The notes: generated by a model from the sequence alone, not told the origin. DNA of 64,000 nt from Nitrococcus mobilis Nb-231 (GCF_000153205.1 NZ_CH672427.1:2968596-3032595), one strand, 5' to 3'. Positions 24,890 to 33,324 are shown, counted from the first letter of the stretch. Program-made: numbers and translations.

Positions 24890-27727
24890 ATGGATAGCGC
24901 CGAGAGCTTGGACACGGGCACGCAGCGTGCCTTTGCAACGGTAAACTTAATCTTGGTTGGGCTGGGCACGGCTGTAATGCTCGGCTGGTCCCTTGAGTTG
25001 CCGACCGTCGTACGGGTGAACCCGTCGTTCGTGCCGATGCAATTCAATACCGCAGTCGGGGTTGCCCTCGCTGGGGTGGGTTTGCTTGCTGGGATTTCCC
25101 GCCAACGCTGGCTCGGTCTCGTTACGGCCACGCTGGTTTTCCTACTTGGCCTTACCAGCCTCATGCAGGATGTGACCGGGGTTCGGCTCGGGATAGACAC
25201 CCTGTTCCTCCACCCGTTCATCACGCAGATGAGCACTTTCCCTGGGCGTCCTTCGCCCAACTCGTCCCTTGCGTTCATCTCCCTGGGTGTGGGTATTTTT
25301 TTGTTTGCCTGGGGTTTGCGCCAACGTTGGATTTGCTGGGCAATCGGACTTTTGGGCAGTGCAACAGCCACCATAGGGGCTGTATCTCTATTGGGCTATC
25401 TCACAGGGGTCGAGGCGGCCTTTCGGTTGGTAAACCATGCGGGAATGGCCCTTCCCGCGGCGGTGGCGTTCGTGGTGGCCGGTGGCAGTCTGTCTGGATT
25501 TGTCGCTCAGACGGCGCGACTCGGGATGCCAGATCGGCAGATTGATTGGGCACCGTGGGCCGCTGCATTGTCCGTATTGGTCGCCGCAGCTTTCCTCTGG
25601 TGTGGATTGCGAGCGAATGAGGCAGCTTATTCGCAACGACGGTTAACCGCCGAGGCGTATTTCTTGCGCCAGGGTATTGCCGCTCCGATTCGGGAAGACC
25701 TTGAGGCATTGCAACGCCTGGCGTGGCGATTGGAGCGCGCCGGGGTGCCGCCGGGCGCCGAATGGTGGGCGGATGCACGGCGGTATCTTGAGACCGAACC
25801 CTACTACGTTTTGCTGTGGGCCGACAAAGACTTTGGCATTAGGTCGGCAATCTCTCTCGTACGGCCGGATCAGCGCTACGCGTTGCACCTGCCCACTATA
25901 AACGACACATCGAACGGGCCGCTCGTGGAGCTGGGCAGCCGAAAAATTTTCCGCTCCGCGGTGATTGAGTTACCCGAAGGAGGGGCTGGCTTCTACGCGT
26001 TTATGCCCATACGCCAGGGCCGGAGTGTGGCGGGTTACCTCGTCGCCCTCGTCGACCTTAATGCCATGCTCTTTCCGCTGTTGGACGAGTATCTACAGCG
26101 CGGGTATCGGTTCGTGCTCTTCGAGGACGGCAATAGGCTGGCTTTGAACGGCGGGGCACAACCCTTCGTCGCTGCGCGTTCCGCCGATTACGAGGTTGCG
26201 ATTCCTATTGCCGGCAAGGCATGGCGGTTGGCCCTATACCGAATGCCGAAGGGGGTGGCTGCTACCCGGACGGCTTTGCCGGAGACGGTCCTCGTCCTCG
26301 GGTTGGTGCTTGCGGTGCTGCTCGGTATAGCGCTGCGCAGCCGGCAACTGCTGGCGGTGCGAGCCAGTCATCTGACTCGCTCGAAACAGGGGCTCGAGAA
26401 AGAGGTCGCGCAGCGTGGCGAAGAGCTGGCTTACCTTGCTACCCACGACGCGCTGACCGGGTTGCCGAACCGGATGCTGTTCAGTGAACATCTGCGCCAG
26501 GCGCTGGTTGAAGCGGATCGCCACAACCGCCGCCTGACGGTTATCTGCCTCGCGATCGACCACTTTCAGGAAGTCAATAATAGTTTGGGGCATGCTGCTG
26601 GCGACGATTTGCTGTGTGCGTTCTCGCAGCGCGTGGGTCAGTGCCTGCGCCGCAGCGATGTGCTCGCGCGTCTGGGAGGGGATGAGTTCATCATCCTATG
26701 TCCGGAAATAGTCGCCCCAGACTTCACGATTGGCATCACGGAAAAGATTCTTAGCATTATGGAGGAGGGCTTTCATGCGGGCTCGAATGAGGTTGTCGTG
26801 ACCACCAGCATAGGTGTGGCGCTGTATCCGGAATCCGGCAAGACCGTCGAAGCGCTGATAAAAAACGCCGACGCGGCGATGCGCCAAGCCAAGGCGGCGG
26901 GGCGGAATACCTATGTTTTGTACGGGCCGGAGTTGGGGAAAACGGCGCATGCCAGAGTGGACCTGAGACGGGCATTGCGGTACGCCGTTCGCAACGGTGA
27001 GTTGCGGGTGCACTATCAACCGCAGGTTGAATTGGCGGACGGTCGTATCGTGGCGGCCGAAGCGCTGGTGCGCTGGGAGCGGCCGGGGCACGGTTTGGTG
27101 CCGCCGAACAGCTTCATTCCGCTGGCCGAGGAGAGCGATCTGATCGTACAGATCGACAGTGAAGTCCTGCGTCACGTGGCCGCCGACCTCCAGTGCTGGA
27201 GTGAAAACGGTTTCCCGCTGCCAAAAATCAGTGTTAACGTTTCGGCCCGGCAGTTGTATAGAGGCCGGCTGCTGGATGACTTTCGTCAAGTGCTCGACCA
27301 CTACCCTGCGGCGCGCGGGCGGCTGGAGGTGGAGTTGACCGAGCGCCTGCTGGTCGACGCCGTGCCGCAGAATCGCCGCGTATTGGATGCGTTGGTCGAT
27401 CTAGGCGTAACCTTTGCCATCGACGATTTCGGTACCGGCTATTCCAGCTTTGGCTATTTCCGCGATTTTCTCATCCACACTCTCAAAATCGACCGCAGCT
27501 TCATACAACAGTTAGCGGAGGAAGCCGCTGATGCACGGATCACTCTGGCGATAATCGGGCTGGCGAAAACCTTCGATATAGAGGTCGTGGCCGAAGGCGT
27601 GGAGCTTCCGGCGCAACAGGCGTTTCTCTGTCAGCACGGGTGTGCCCGGGCACAAGGTTGGTTGTTCGGCAAACCCATGCCGACCGACGAATTCATCGCG
27701 CATTGGAAACAAGCACGAGCTGTTTGA
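24890..27727 (+). CDS. membrane GGDEF-EAL cyclic-di-GMP enzyme
   Basis: A 945-residue protein. Six to seven hydrophobic segments occupy residues 1-240, followed by a probable periplasmic sensor region (about 240-460), another membrane helix (LVLGLVLAVLLGIALRS), a GGDEF domain (about 515-675) and an EAL domain (about 690-940). The cyclase site is intact (RLGGDEFIIL) and the inhibitory RxxD (RRSD) lies five residues before it. The phosphodiesterase site is also intact (EALVRW, DDFGTGYSS). It could make or break c-di-GMP depending on the signal. It is divergent from the secreted beta-helix gene. Confidence 0.93.
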   Translation: MDSAESLDTGTQRAFATVNLILVGLGTAVMLGWSLELPTVVRVNPSFVPMQFNTAVGVALAGVGLLAGISRQRWLGLVTATLVFLLGLTSLMQDVTGVRLGIDTLFLHPFITQMSTFPGRPSPNSSLAFISLGVGIFLFAWGLRQRWICWAIGLLGSATATIGAVSLLGYLTGVEAAFRLVNHAGMALPAAVAFVVAGGSLSGFVAQTARLGMPDRQIDWAPWAAALSVLVAAAFLWCGLRANEAAYSQRRLTAEAYFLRQGIAAPIREDLEALQRLAWRLERAGVPPGAEWWADARRYLETEPYYVLLWADKDFGIRSAISLVRPDQRYALHLPTINDTSNGPLVELGSRKIFRSAVIELPEGGAGFYAFMPIRQGRSVAGYLVALVDLNAMLFPLLDEYLQRGYRFVLFEDGNRLALNGGAQPFVAARSADYEVAIPIAGKAWRLALYRMPKGVAATRTALPETVLVLGLVLAVLLGIALRSRQLLAVRASHLTRSKQGLEKEVAQRGEELAYLATHDALTGLPNRMLFSEHLRQALVEADRHNRRLTVICLAIDHFQEVNNSLGHAAGDDLLCAFSQRVGQCLRRSDVLARLGGDEFIILCPEIVAPDFTIGITEKILSIMEEGFHAGSNEVVVTTSIGVALYPESGKTVEALIKNADAAMRQAKAAGRNTYVLYGPELGKTAHARVDLRRALRYAVRNGELRVHYQPQVELADGRIVAAEALVRWERPGHGLVPPNSFIPLAEESDLIVQIDSEVLRHVAADLQCWSENGFPLPKISVNVSARQLYRGRLLDDFRQVLDHYPAARGRLEVELTERLLVDAVPQNRRVLDALVDLGVTFAIDDFGTGYSSFGYFRDFLIHTLKIDRSFIQQLAEEAADARITLAIIGLAKTFDIEVVAEGVELPAQQAFLCQHGCARAQGWLFGKPMPTDEFIAHWKQARAV

Positions 27728-27821
27728 TCCCCTACCGCGCCGCCCTCTTATATGGCAGAGGGCCAATTCTCTGCATTGTTGCATCGAGCATCGGCCGACC
27801 GTATAGCTCACTGCCGCAACC

Positions 27822-27928
27822 GTCTTAATCCCTTTTCTGTCAGGGCATGGTTCGAACACTACAGAACAAGGCAAAACACGGGCCGACAAGCTGTCTTAAT
27901 CCCTTTTCTGTCAGGGCATGGTTCGAAC
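27822..27928 (-). CRISPR. minimal CRISPR array: 2 repeats, 1 spacer
   Basis: Two identical 36-base repeats at 27822-27857 and 27893-27928 with a 35-base spacer at 27858-27892. On the minus strand the repeat begins GTTCGAACCATG and ends GGGATTAAGAC, so the last eight bases (ATTAAGAC) resemble the usual crRNA 5' tag. That orientation matches the cas operon. The repeat has a short CCCT/AGGG internal pairing for Cas6. The 94 bases between the array and cas2 would contain the leader. No further repeat copies occur to the left of 27822. Confidence 0.93.
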
Positions 27929-28022
27929 TGTTGGGCCGAAAAAACCTCCTTCGATCAGTAGGCTGAGCGGAGCTGTATCGGGTAGGCGCATTTGCCGAAA
28001 GTTAGCTCCTGCAAGCCGGTGG

Positions 28023-28352
28023 TCAGGCGGCTGAGCTCTGGTCGTCGCCGTCTTGCCAGGGACCGGACAAGCCCAGCAGTTGCACGCCCTCGGGCAATGG
28101 CCGGCGTCCCAGCCAGCGGGCCGGTCGGCTTTCTTGCACGGCATAGATGCGCACATCATCGGCTTTGCGGTCGATCAGCTCAGCGAGCTCTTGGGCCAAA
28201 CGATTGTGCTCCGGCGGCGTCAGCCAGCAGTAGAAGACGCTGTACTGCAGCGGCAAGCCCCAGCGCTTCATGCGCCGGTGCACCCGCGCAAGCCGGCGCG
28301 GCTCACAGATATCGTAACAGACCAGATGCGGTGTGCGACGTGCTTGCGCCAT
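28023..28352 (-). CDS. cas2: CRISPR adaptation protein Cas2
   Basis: A 109-residue protein with the Cas2 ferredoxin-like core: LVCYDICEPRRLARVHRRM with the conserved first-strand Asp, LQYSVFYCWL, then IDRKADDVRIYAV. Cas2 is the dimeric scaffold between Cas1 dimers in the spacer-integration complex. It follows the Cas1-like gene without a gap and is the last gene before the array. The length of about 95-110 residues is normal. With the Cas1 genes rearranged upstream it may have no functional partner in this locus. Confidence 0.9.
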   Translation of the reverse strand: MAQARRTPHLVCYDICEPRRLARVHRRMKRWGLPLQYSVFYCWLTPPEHNRLAQELAELIDRKADDVRIYAVQESRPARWLGRRPLPEGVQLLGLSGPWQDGDDQSSAA

Positions 28353-29177
28353 CTATGGTATCCGTAGCTTGCGGCGCGCCTCAGCGGCCTGTTCGCTGGT
28401 GCGGGATGGTCCATGGGCGCGCGTCATATATTCCCAGCGCAGCGCATCGAGGTGGCGCTGCAACTGCTCCGGCAAGGTGACGGCGGCGGCCAGTTCGAAG
28501 AACCGGACCAGCGCCGGGCGCTCGAGCTCGTGGGCTTGCTGGCGACGCCAACGTACGTACCGCCACAGCAGACGAACCTCCAGGCAGCGCTCCAACACCT
28601 CGACGAGCTCGCAACCCTTGGAGGACAGCGCCTCAACCACCGGCTGTAGGCCGTGCTGGTCGATTTCGGCTTGCAACCAGGCGTGGAGTAGCTCGCGGAG
28701 CAAGGCGCTCTCCCGCTCGGCGGGCACGTCCGGGCGGAATTGGCGCAGATAGCGCAGCAGCCGCTTGCGGTTGGCGGCGAAATCGCCGCGAAACCGGCGC
28801 CGGAATGCCAGACTCCAGGCGTGCAAGAGCTGCACCTCGCGCCACCAGCGGAAGGCTCCGGCACCGCTGCTGCAGTCGATGGCCGCGGCCAACTCGCGCA
28901 CCGCGGCGTTGGCTGTGGGCCGCGCTTGATGGAGCACCGCTTCCATGGCGCCGCCGGCGGTTTGGAAATGAACGGTGCCGCCGCGCCGGACGATCTCAAG
29001 GCAAACCGCCAGTAACCCCTCGCCGCTCGCCGTGATCACCGCGCGCCGCACCCGCCGTAGCGGAATTCGGGTGTCGGCCCGCTGCGGGCGGCTTACCCGA
29101 ATGCTGTCCGACTCCAACTCCAGGCGGACCTCGCGGCGGGCATTCACGTACAGGGCGCGGCTACTTGAAGTGCTCAT
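28353..29177 (-). CDS. Cas1-like protein lacking catalytic motifs
   Basis: A 274-residue protein. Residues about 8-90 look like the Cas1 N-terminal beta domain (ALYVNARREVRLELESDS, IPLRRVRRAVIT, GGTVHFQTAGG). The remaining 180 residues are helical and rich in Arg, Leu and Trp. I do not find the Cas1 metal-site motifs (Glu of the x-x-E-G-x-A block, GxLH, or DxxE). It may be a Cas1-derived structural subunit or a separate family. Its start overlaps the stop of the upstream ORF (ATGA), which carries the motifs missing here, and its stop abuts cas2. The coding frame is intact over its whole length. Confidence 0.6.
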   Translation of the reverse strand: MSTSSSRALYVNARREVRLELESDSIRVSRPQRADTRIPLRRVRRAVITASGEGLLAVCLEIVRRGGTVHFQTAGGAMEAVLHQARPTANAAVRELAAAIDCSSGAGAFRWWREVQLLHAWSLAFRRRFRGDFAANRKRLLRYLRQFRPDVPAERESALLRELLHAWLQAEIDQHGLQPVVEALSSKGCELVEVLERCLEVRLLWRYVRWRRQQAHELERPALVRFFELAAAVTLPEQLQRHLDALRWEYMTRAHGPSRTSEQAAEARRKLRIP

Positions 29178-29560
29178 ATCTCGCCCGCCTCTTGCTGCAG
29201 ACTGATGCAGTGCTCTACCAGCGCGGCACACAGCCGCCGCAGCCAACGCCGGTGCAATATGGCCTGGGTCTCGTAGGCCGCATAGAAGGTGGCGCGGGCG
29301 GCTTTGCTCATGCGTACGCCGCCGCCCTCTTGGCTGAACGACTCCGCGCGCAGTTGCCGGTCGGCGAACAAGCGCCAGACCAGACGTTCCACGCGTGGGC
29401 GCGCCACCTCGGTGAAATCGCAGGCAAGCGAGTCGCGGTTGTAGCTGCAGTCGTGCAACATGCCGAGCATGGGGTCGAGCCCGGCCTGGGCGATCGCGCG
29501 CAGGGCGAGCCGGCGTGGCTCCCGAACATCGTAGGCAGCGAGGTAGAGTTTGCGGGGCAT
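29174..29560 (-). CDS. Cas2-like start joined to Cas1 catalytic C-terminal half
   Basis: A 128-residue protein. Residues 1-20 read KLYLAAYDVREPRRLA, the first strand and helix of Cas2. From residue 21 the sequence becomes AQAGLDPMLGMLHDC and DSLACDFTEVARPRVERL, the Cas1 catalytic half, with His36 and Asp48 (plus Glu51) at metal-ligand positions. EGGGVRMSKAARATFYAAYE is spread over the usual Cas1 C-terminal helices. The first two thirds of a normal Cas1, including the first catalytic Glu block, are absent. ATG 29560 has an excellent GGGAGG site, so it is probably expressed. It may be a deletion product or a genuine split-Cas1 part. Confidence 0.65.
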   Translation of the reverse strand: MPRKLYLAAYDVREPRRLALRAIAQAGLDPMLGMLHDCSYNRDSLACDFTEVARPRVERLVWRLFADRQLRAESFSQEGGGVRMSKAARATFYAAYETQAILHRRWLRRLCAALVEHCISLQQEAGEI

Positions 29561-29599
29561 GGAGCCTCCCTTGAAAAACCTCGAACAACTCCCGAATTC

Positions 29600-29627
29600 C
29601 GTCATCCCGGCCTACGCCGGGATGACG
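29600..29627. repeat. palindromic hairpin repeat, copy 2
   Basis: A perfect 12-bp stem CGTCATCCCGGC / GCCGGGATGACG with loop CTAC. It resembles the second hairpin of the repeat at 20880-20899. It lies 40 bases upstream of the rearranged Cas1 ORF, inside the only sizeable gap (29561-29769) of the cas operon. Confidence 0.8.
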
Positions 29628-29769
29628 ATGCGAAATGCGGTTTTTCGAAGTCTCCCTTGGCCTGTGATGGCGCCACCTTAGGCGCAAGAGCGCCGCGATG
29701 CAGAAACGGCAAGCTTGCCGCGCCGTCGGCGGGGAATGGCGAATTGTTAAAGAGCCTCGTGAGAACCGA

Positions 29770-30075
29770 TCAGCGGCGCACCGCGGCAATGCGCTCGGCG
29801 TAGTAGGGCTCGAGCCGTGCGCCGTGGCGCTCCAGCGTGTCCGCGGAGAGCTCGCGGCCGCGCAGCTCGGCCGGTAGCATGACGCTGAGGTGCTCATAGC
29901 GGGCGCCCCGGGCGCAGACCGCGGCCACGAGCTGGACCGGCAGCGTGCCCACCACCCGGTCGCCGGCTTGGATCCAGGCGGGATCGAGGTGCGGCACGAT
30001 GCGCCCGCCTTGCAGGCCGCGGCGCGCCAGCCACTCCAGCGCGCCGGCATGGCGGGTGACGAGCCACAGTGTCAC
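29770..30075 (-). CDS. csx16: Csx16 (VVA1548 family)
   Basis: A 101-residue protein that matches the Csx16 pattern: LWLVTRHAGALEWLARRGL, VPHLDPAWIQAGDRVVGTLP, ARYEHLSVMLPAELRGRELS. The start is GTG at 30075, overlapping the cas6 stop (GTGA). Csx16 proteins accompany type III systems that signal with cyclic oligoadenylates. They are regarded as probable ring nucleases that degrade the messenger and switch the response off. That role fits the two CARF proteins in this operon. A frame extending to 30150 overlaps cas6 and is not used. Confidence 0.88.
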   Translation of the reverse strand: MTLWLVTRHAGALEWLARRGLQGGRIVPHLDPAWIQAGDRVVGTLPVQLVAAVCARGARYEHLSVMLPAELRGRELSADTLERHGARLEPYYAERIAAVRR

Positions 30076-30947
30076 GGCCGCGCCTCCAGTCGATAGCGCC
30101 CCAGTCCCATGACCGCGCCCTTGCCCACGTGTAGCCACTGACCCAGCCAAAGCCAGGGCCAGAGCGGCGCGAACTCACCGCTCAAAGCGAGCTCGCCGAT
30201 AAGCCCGCCCATGGGTATGCGGCGGCGCTGACGGGCGGAGTAGCGTGCCCAGTCGAACCACTCCAGATGCACGGCGTTGACACGCACGGCGCGGGCCGCC
30301 GCGGCGAGCCCGCGGTAGTCCGCGCGCAGCGGTGCCGCGGCTTCGAGATCGTGCAGCATAGACACGCGCCGGGTCAGCGCGGTGAACAGTGTGGCGAAGT
30401 CGAACTCCGCCGCGGTCAAATAACGATTCTCCCGGCGCAGCCGCAGCGGGTGCTCTAAAATCATGCGCACCCGGGGCGGCGCGGCCGGTGGCTGGGGTAT
30501 CTCGGCGGCAAAAGACGTCTTTGCTGCGGCATTGATCGCCAGCGGCCGCGCCTCGCGCAGTGTGAGCGGCACGCCGTTGAGGCGCAGTTTGGCGGCGGCG
30601 TCGAGCACTTCGCGGTGGCGGCGGGCCGCCGCGCCGATCAGGGTGAGCTCCAGCGTCACCGATGTGTCTCCGGCATCGGTTCGGGGCGAGACCACGTAAG
30701 GGTGGGGCAGCTCGGCATAGTGCCCGGCGAGCCCGCCGGCCTGAGCATGGCCGCGGGTCTCGAACAGCAGCCCATAGCCGCAGCGGCGAATGACCGGACA
30801 GTCCGCGCAGGCTTGCGCGCCGGTGATGCAGGCGAGCTCCCGCAATGCTTTGCCGAGCGCCCCGCGCCAGAGCGCGCCGGGATAAGGCGGCAAGCGCAGC
30901 GGGGTGGCAGGCGCGAAGGTGAGCCGCATGGGCAGCAGGGGAATCAT
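30072..30947 (-). CDS. cas6: Cas6 pre-crRNA endoribonuclease
   Basis: A 291-residue RAMP protein of the Cas6 type found with Cmr systems. The N-terminus MRLTFAPATPLRLPPYPGALWRGALG leads into a Cys-rich insert (CADCPVIRRCGYGLLFE). The C-terminus has the glycine-rich RAMP loop GQWLHVGKGAVMGLGRYRLE. It would cut the repeat RNA 8 bases before the spacer. I use ATG 30947, which overlaps the CARF-HEPN stop (ATGA); a longer frame to 30980 runs inside that gene. The catalytic residue cannot be fixed by eye. Confidence 0.88.
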   Translation of the reverse strand: MIPLLPMRLTFAPATPLRLPPYPGALWRGALGKALRELACITGAQACADCPVIRRCGYGLLFETRGHAQAGGLAGHYAELPHPYVVSPRTDAGDTSVTLELTLIGAAARRHREVLDAAAKLRLNGVPLTLREARPLAINAAAKTSFAAEIPQPPAAPPRVRMILEHPLRLRRENRYLTAAEFDFATLFTALTRRVSMLHDLEAAAPLRADYRGLAAAARAVRVNAVHLEWFDWARYSARQRRRIPMGGLIGELALSGEFAPLWPWLWLGQWLHVGKGAVMGLGRYRLEARP

Positions 30948-32143
30948 GGAGTTTGCTCGGGGAGCAGGACGGTGAAGCATTCTTCCAGCAGCGCGCGCAG
31001 CCGCTGCGGCGAGGCGAGCGCCTGTTGAACCCTGTCACTCTTAGCTTTGTCGCCATGGGCCAGTGCGTTGCGCGTCTTACGCAGTAATTGGTACTGAGTG
31101 TAGCTCGCCGGTTTCTCTGTCTCGAACCACTCTTTCGCTGTCTCACGCTCCGCCTGTTCATTCTGGCGCCCGACGAAGCCGCGCTCTTGGGCCAGCTTGG
31201 TAATGAAAGCCTCAAAGCCATAGAGGGAGGCACGCAAGTAGTCATCTTGGCGCAAAGCATTCAGGGCTTGGGTACGCTGACGTTCATAGAGGTAGTTGCC
31301 GTCCACCCATTTCATGCGCTCTTCCAGCAGCGGCTGGAAGAGCGCGCCGGGACCGCTAAGCGGATGCTCGTGCAGGTTGTTGCGGGCTTTTTTCAGCAGG
31401 CCCCGGGCCCGCTGCCCCTGATGGATGCTCTCGCAAAAGGCGGCTTGGCGCAGGTTTTCAGCAACGGTGGCATGATCGGCTTTGATCAGCTCGGCTACGG
31501 CGCCGTAGTCGCCCAGCCAGTCGTGGCGCTGCAGCGCTTCGATCCAGGCGGTGATGTTGAGCAGGCCGGAGAGGTCGCAAACCTCGGCGGTGGCCGTCTC
31601 CGGGCGGTAGGCGCCGTACCAGAGCCCCTCGATAGCAAGCTCCGGCCGCGCGGCACGTAGGTAGAGCGCTGCGGTCAGGGCGATCATCGGCAGGTGGCGG
31701 TAGGCGTGGGTGACGTCGATCGAGAGGTGCGTGGCGCCTTCGGTGGCCTGATCGAGAATCTGCAGCAGCGCCACCTGCTCGTTTTCTTTCAGAGCTTCGG
31801 GGATGATCCGAAGCTCGATCTCGCAGCCCAAAGACGCGGCAAGCAGCGGCGTCAGAGCATCCAAATGTTCCTGGGTTACGGCTTGCCGGTCCACCCAGTC
31901 CCCCAGTTCGAGCCGCTTCTCCTCCTCTTGCCCGGCCAAGTCCACGTCCCGTTCGAACAGATGGTCCCACATGCTGCCGGCGGTGCCGAGGATCACCAAC
32001 CGATCCGGGCGTTGCCAGCGTTGCAGACAGTAGCCGAGGTAGGCAGCTTGCTCCCTGGTGCCGTCGGGCAGGCGGTAGGTTGTCTGCCGGTAGCCGTCTT
32101 CGTTCCGGGGAGTACGGCCGAGAAAGGAAACCAATACATACAT
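30944..32143 (-). CDS. CARF-HEPN ribonuclease (TM1812/DxTHG family, Csx1/Csx2-like)
   Basis: A 399-residue protein. The N-terminal half is a CARF domain, with LVSFLGRTPR, ILGTAGSMWDHLF, and SIDVTHAYRHLPM, a DxTHG-type motif with Ala replacing Gly (about residue 141). The C-terminal half is helical and ends with a HEPN site LRKTRNALAHGD (R-x4-H near residue 358). Cyclic oligoadenylate made by Cas10 would bind the CARF part and switch on RNA cleavage. It lies 5 bases after cmr6 and is coupled to cas6. The catalytic Arg and His are present, so it should be active. Confidence 0.88.
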   Translation of the reverse strand: MYVLVSFLGRTPRNEDGYRQTTYRLPDGTREQAAYLGYCLQRWQRPDRLVILGTAGSMWDHLFERDVDLAGQEEEKRLELGDWVDRQAVTQEHLDALTPLLAASLGCEIELRIIPEALKENEQVALLQILDQATEGATHLSIDVTHAYRHLPMIALTAALYLRAARPELAIEGLWYGAYRPETATAEVCDLSGLLNITAWIEALQRHDWLGDYGAVAELIKADHATVAENLRQAAFCESIHQGQRARGLLKKARNNLHEHPLSGPGALFQPLLEERMKWVDGNYLYERQRTQALNALRQDDYLRASLYGFEAFITKLAQERGFVGRQNEQAERETAKEWFETEKPASYTQYQLLRKTRNALAHGDKAKSDRVQQALASPQRLRALLEECFTVLLPEQTP

Positions 32144-32148
32144 GGCGC

Positions 32149-33324
32149 TTATTCTCCGAGGTAGCCACGTACCGTCAAAGTGTGTTTGTGCGCTTTTCTC
32201 TGCGCCGGTTTGCTGCCCTTGCCGTCAGGGTTCCATTTGCCCTGCTTTTCCATGCGGGCGCGGATGTCTTTGGCGGCGCGCCGCTTGTCCTCACCCTCGA
32301 AGGCGCCCGCTTCGAGCTGCTGGATGAGGTGGACGTAGTCCGGCTGGCTTTTGTCATCACGCTGATCCAGCAATTCCTCGAGGCGCCGGGGAAAAGGATC
32401 CATGGCTTCGAGCTCAGCCTTGCGAGTCGCGGCTTGCTGCTTCTCGGCGGCTTCTTGTTCGGCCTGGCCGAGTGCCCACTCATCGACGGCCATGGCGCCG
32501 TAGCCCACGGCGGTTTTGGCGCCGAAGCCGAGCCAGTCGAAAGCGTGCCGAAAGGCCGCATCCAGCAGCGCTTGCCAGCGCTGCGCTGCCGCTAGGGAGG
32601 CATCCAGGTGCTCGAGCAGCGGCCGGTTGCACTCCACGTAAAAGCTAAAGCGAATGCCTGGGGGCATGGCGAGAAACCGAATCGGGTTGGGCGAGCCCGA
32701 GTCGTGGGGGCTTTGCCCACCGGTGTAGTAGTGGGTCTGATGCGGCGTCATGATCTCCACCTGCAACGCTTGCTTATCCTTATCCGGCACCGGATAAGCA
32801 TCCCAGAAGGCGAGCGCGCCGCGCCGGGTGTCCTCGTCGTCAGCAGCGGGTTTGCCGAACAGCGTGTCGATGGCCGGTTCGCTCCAGCCGTCCGCGTTTG
32901 GTTCACCGAATTCGCCCTCGGTCAGCTCACGGGCGGCTTGGCGGACCACGCCCTTGATGCCGCTGCCCGGCAAATAGGGCAGGCCGTAAGGCGAGAGAAA
33001 GGCAAAGCCGTTTTCGAGTGGATGTTCCATACCGAGCCCGGTGGCGAACGGCGCCGTGCTGCGTGCGGGCAGTTGCCAGAGCCCTCGACGCGGCTGGTCG
33101 AGCAGGGATTGCGCGAGCGCCGCCTGGCGCTCGGCGAGCGCATGCATGCGCCGGCGGTCGTCGTCGGAGAGTGTGCCGGCCTGCCGCGCGGCGTCGGCCT
33201 CGGCGCTATCCGGCACGGACCAGGTTGCTCGGTCCCACACGCGAAAATACAGATAAAATTTGTGCCCTGGAGCGGCGTCGGAAAAATCCTGCCCGAGGTA
33301 GGCGGGTACGGCGGCGACGGCCAT
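32149..33324 (-). CDS. cmr6: Cmr6 RAMP subunit
   Basis: A 391-residue RAMP protein. Family signs are LENGFAFLSPYGLPYLPGSG followed by IKGVVRQAAREL, GALAFWDAYP, EIMTPHQTHYYTG, and the glycine loop WLGFGAKTAVGYGAM. Cmr6 caps the backbone of the type III-B effector near the crRNA 3' part. Beyond the glycine loop it has an unusual C-terminal tail of about 110 residues, charged and helical, ending in a basic stretch (about residues 285-391). Many Cmr6 proteins stop soon after the loop. It sits 10 bases behind cmr5. Confidence 0.9.
   Translation of the reverse strand: MAVAAVPAYLGQDFSDAAPGHKFYLYFRVWDRATWSVPDSAEADAARQAGTLSDDDRRRMHALAERQAALAQSLLDQPRRGLWQLPARSTAPFATGLGMEHPLENGFAFLSPYGLPYLPGSGIKGVVRQAARELTEGEFGEPNADGWSEPAIDTLFGKPAADDEDTRRGALAFWDAYPVPDKDKQALQVEIMTPHQTHYYTGGQSPHDSGSPNPIRFLAMPPGIRFSFYVECNRPLLEHLDASLAAAQRWQALLDAAFRHAFDWLGFGAKTAVGYGAMAVDEWALGQAEQEAAEKQQAATRKAELEAMDPFPRRLEELLDQRDDKSQPDYVHLIQQLEAGAFEGEDKRRAAKDIRARMEKQGKWNPDGKGSKPAQRKAHKHTLTVRGYLGE

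Noticed and set aside
27751-27786. Possible third, degenerate CRISPR repeat left of the array
   Set aside because: The position where a third repeat would fall shows no resemblance to the 36-base unit.
29178-30050. Upstream extension of the Cas1-like ORF to 565 residues
   Set aside because: The added part is out of frame with, and antisense-free overlap of, the csx16 and Cas1-catalytic ORFs, which have their own motifs and ribosome sites. The true start is the ATGA-coupled ATG at 29177.
30175-31260. 361-codon minus-strand frame over cas6 and the CARF-HEPN gene
   Set aside because: It is a high-GC shadow frame with Arg/Ala-rich composition and no motif; the overlapping genes are well supported.
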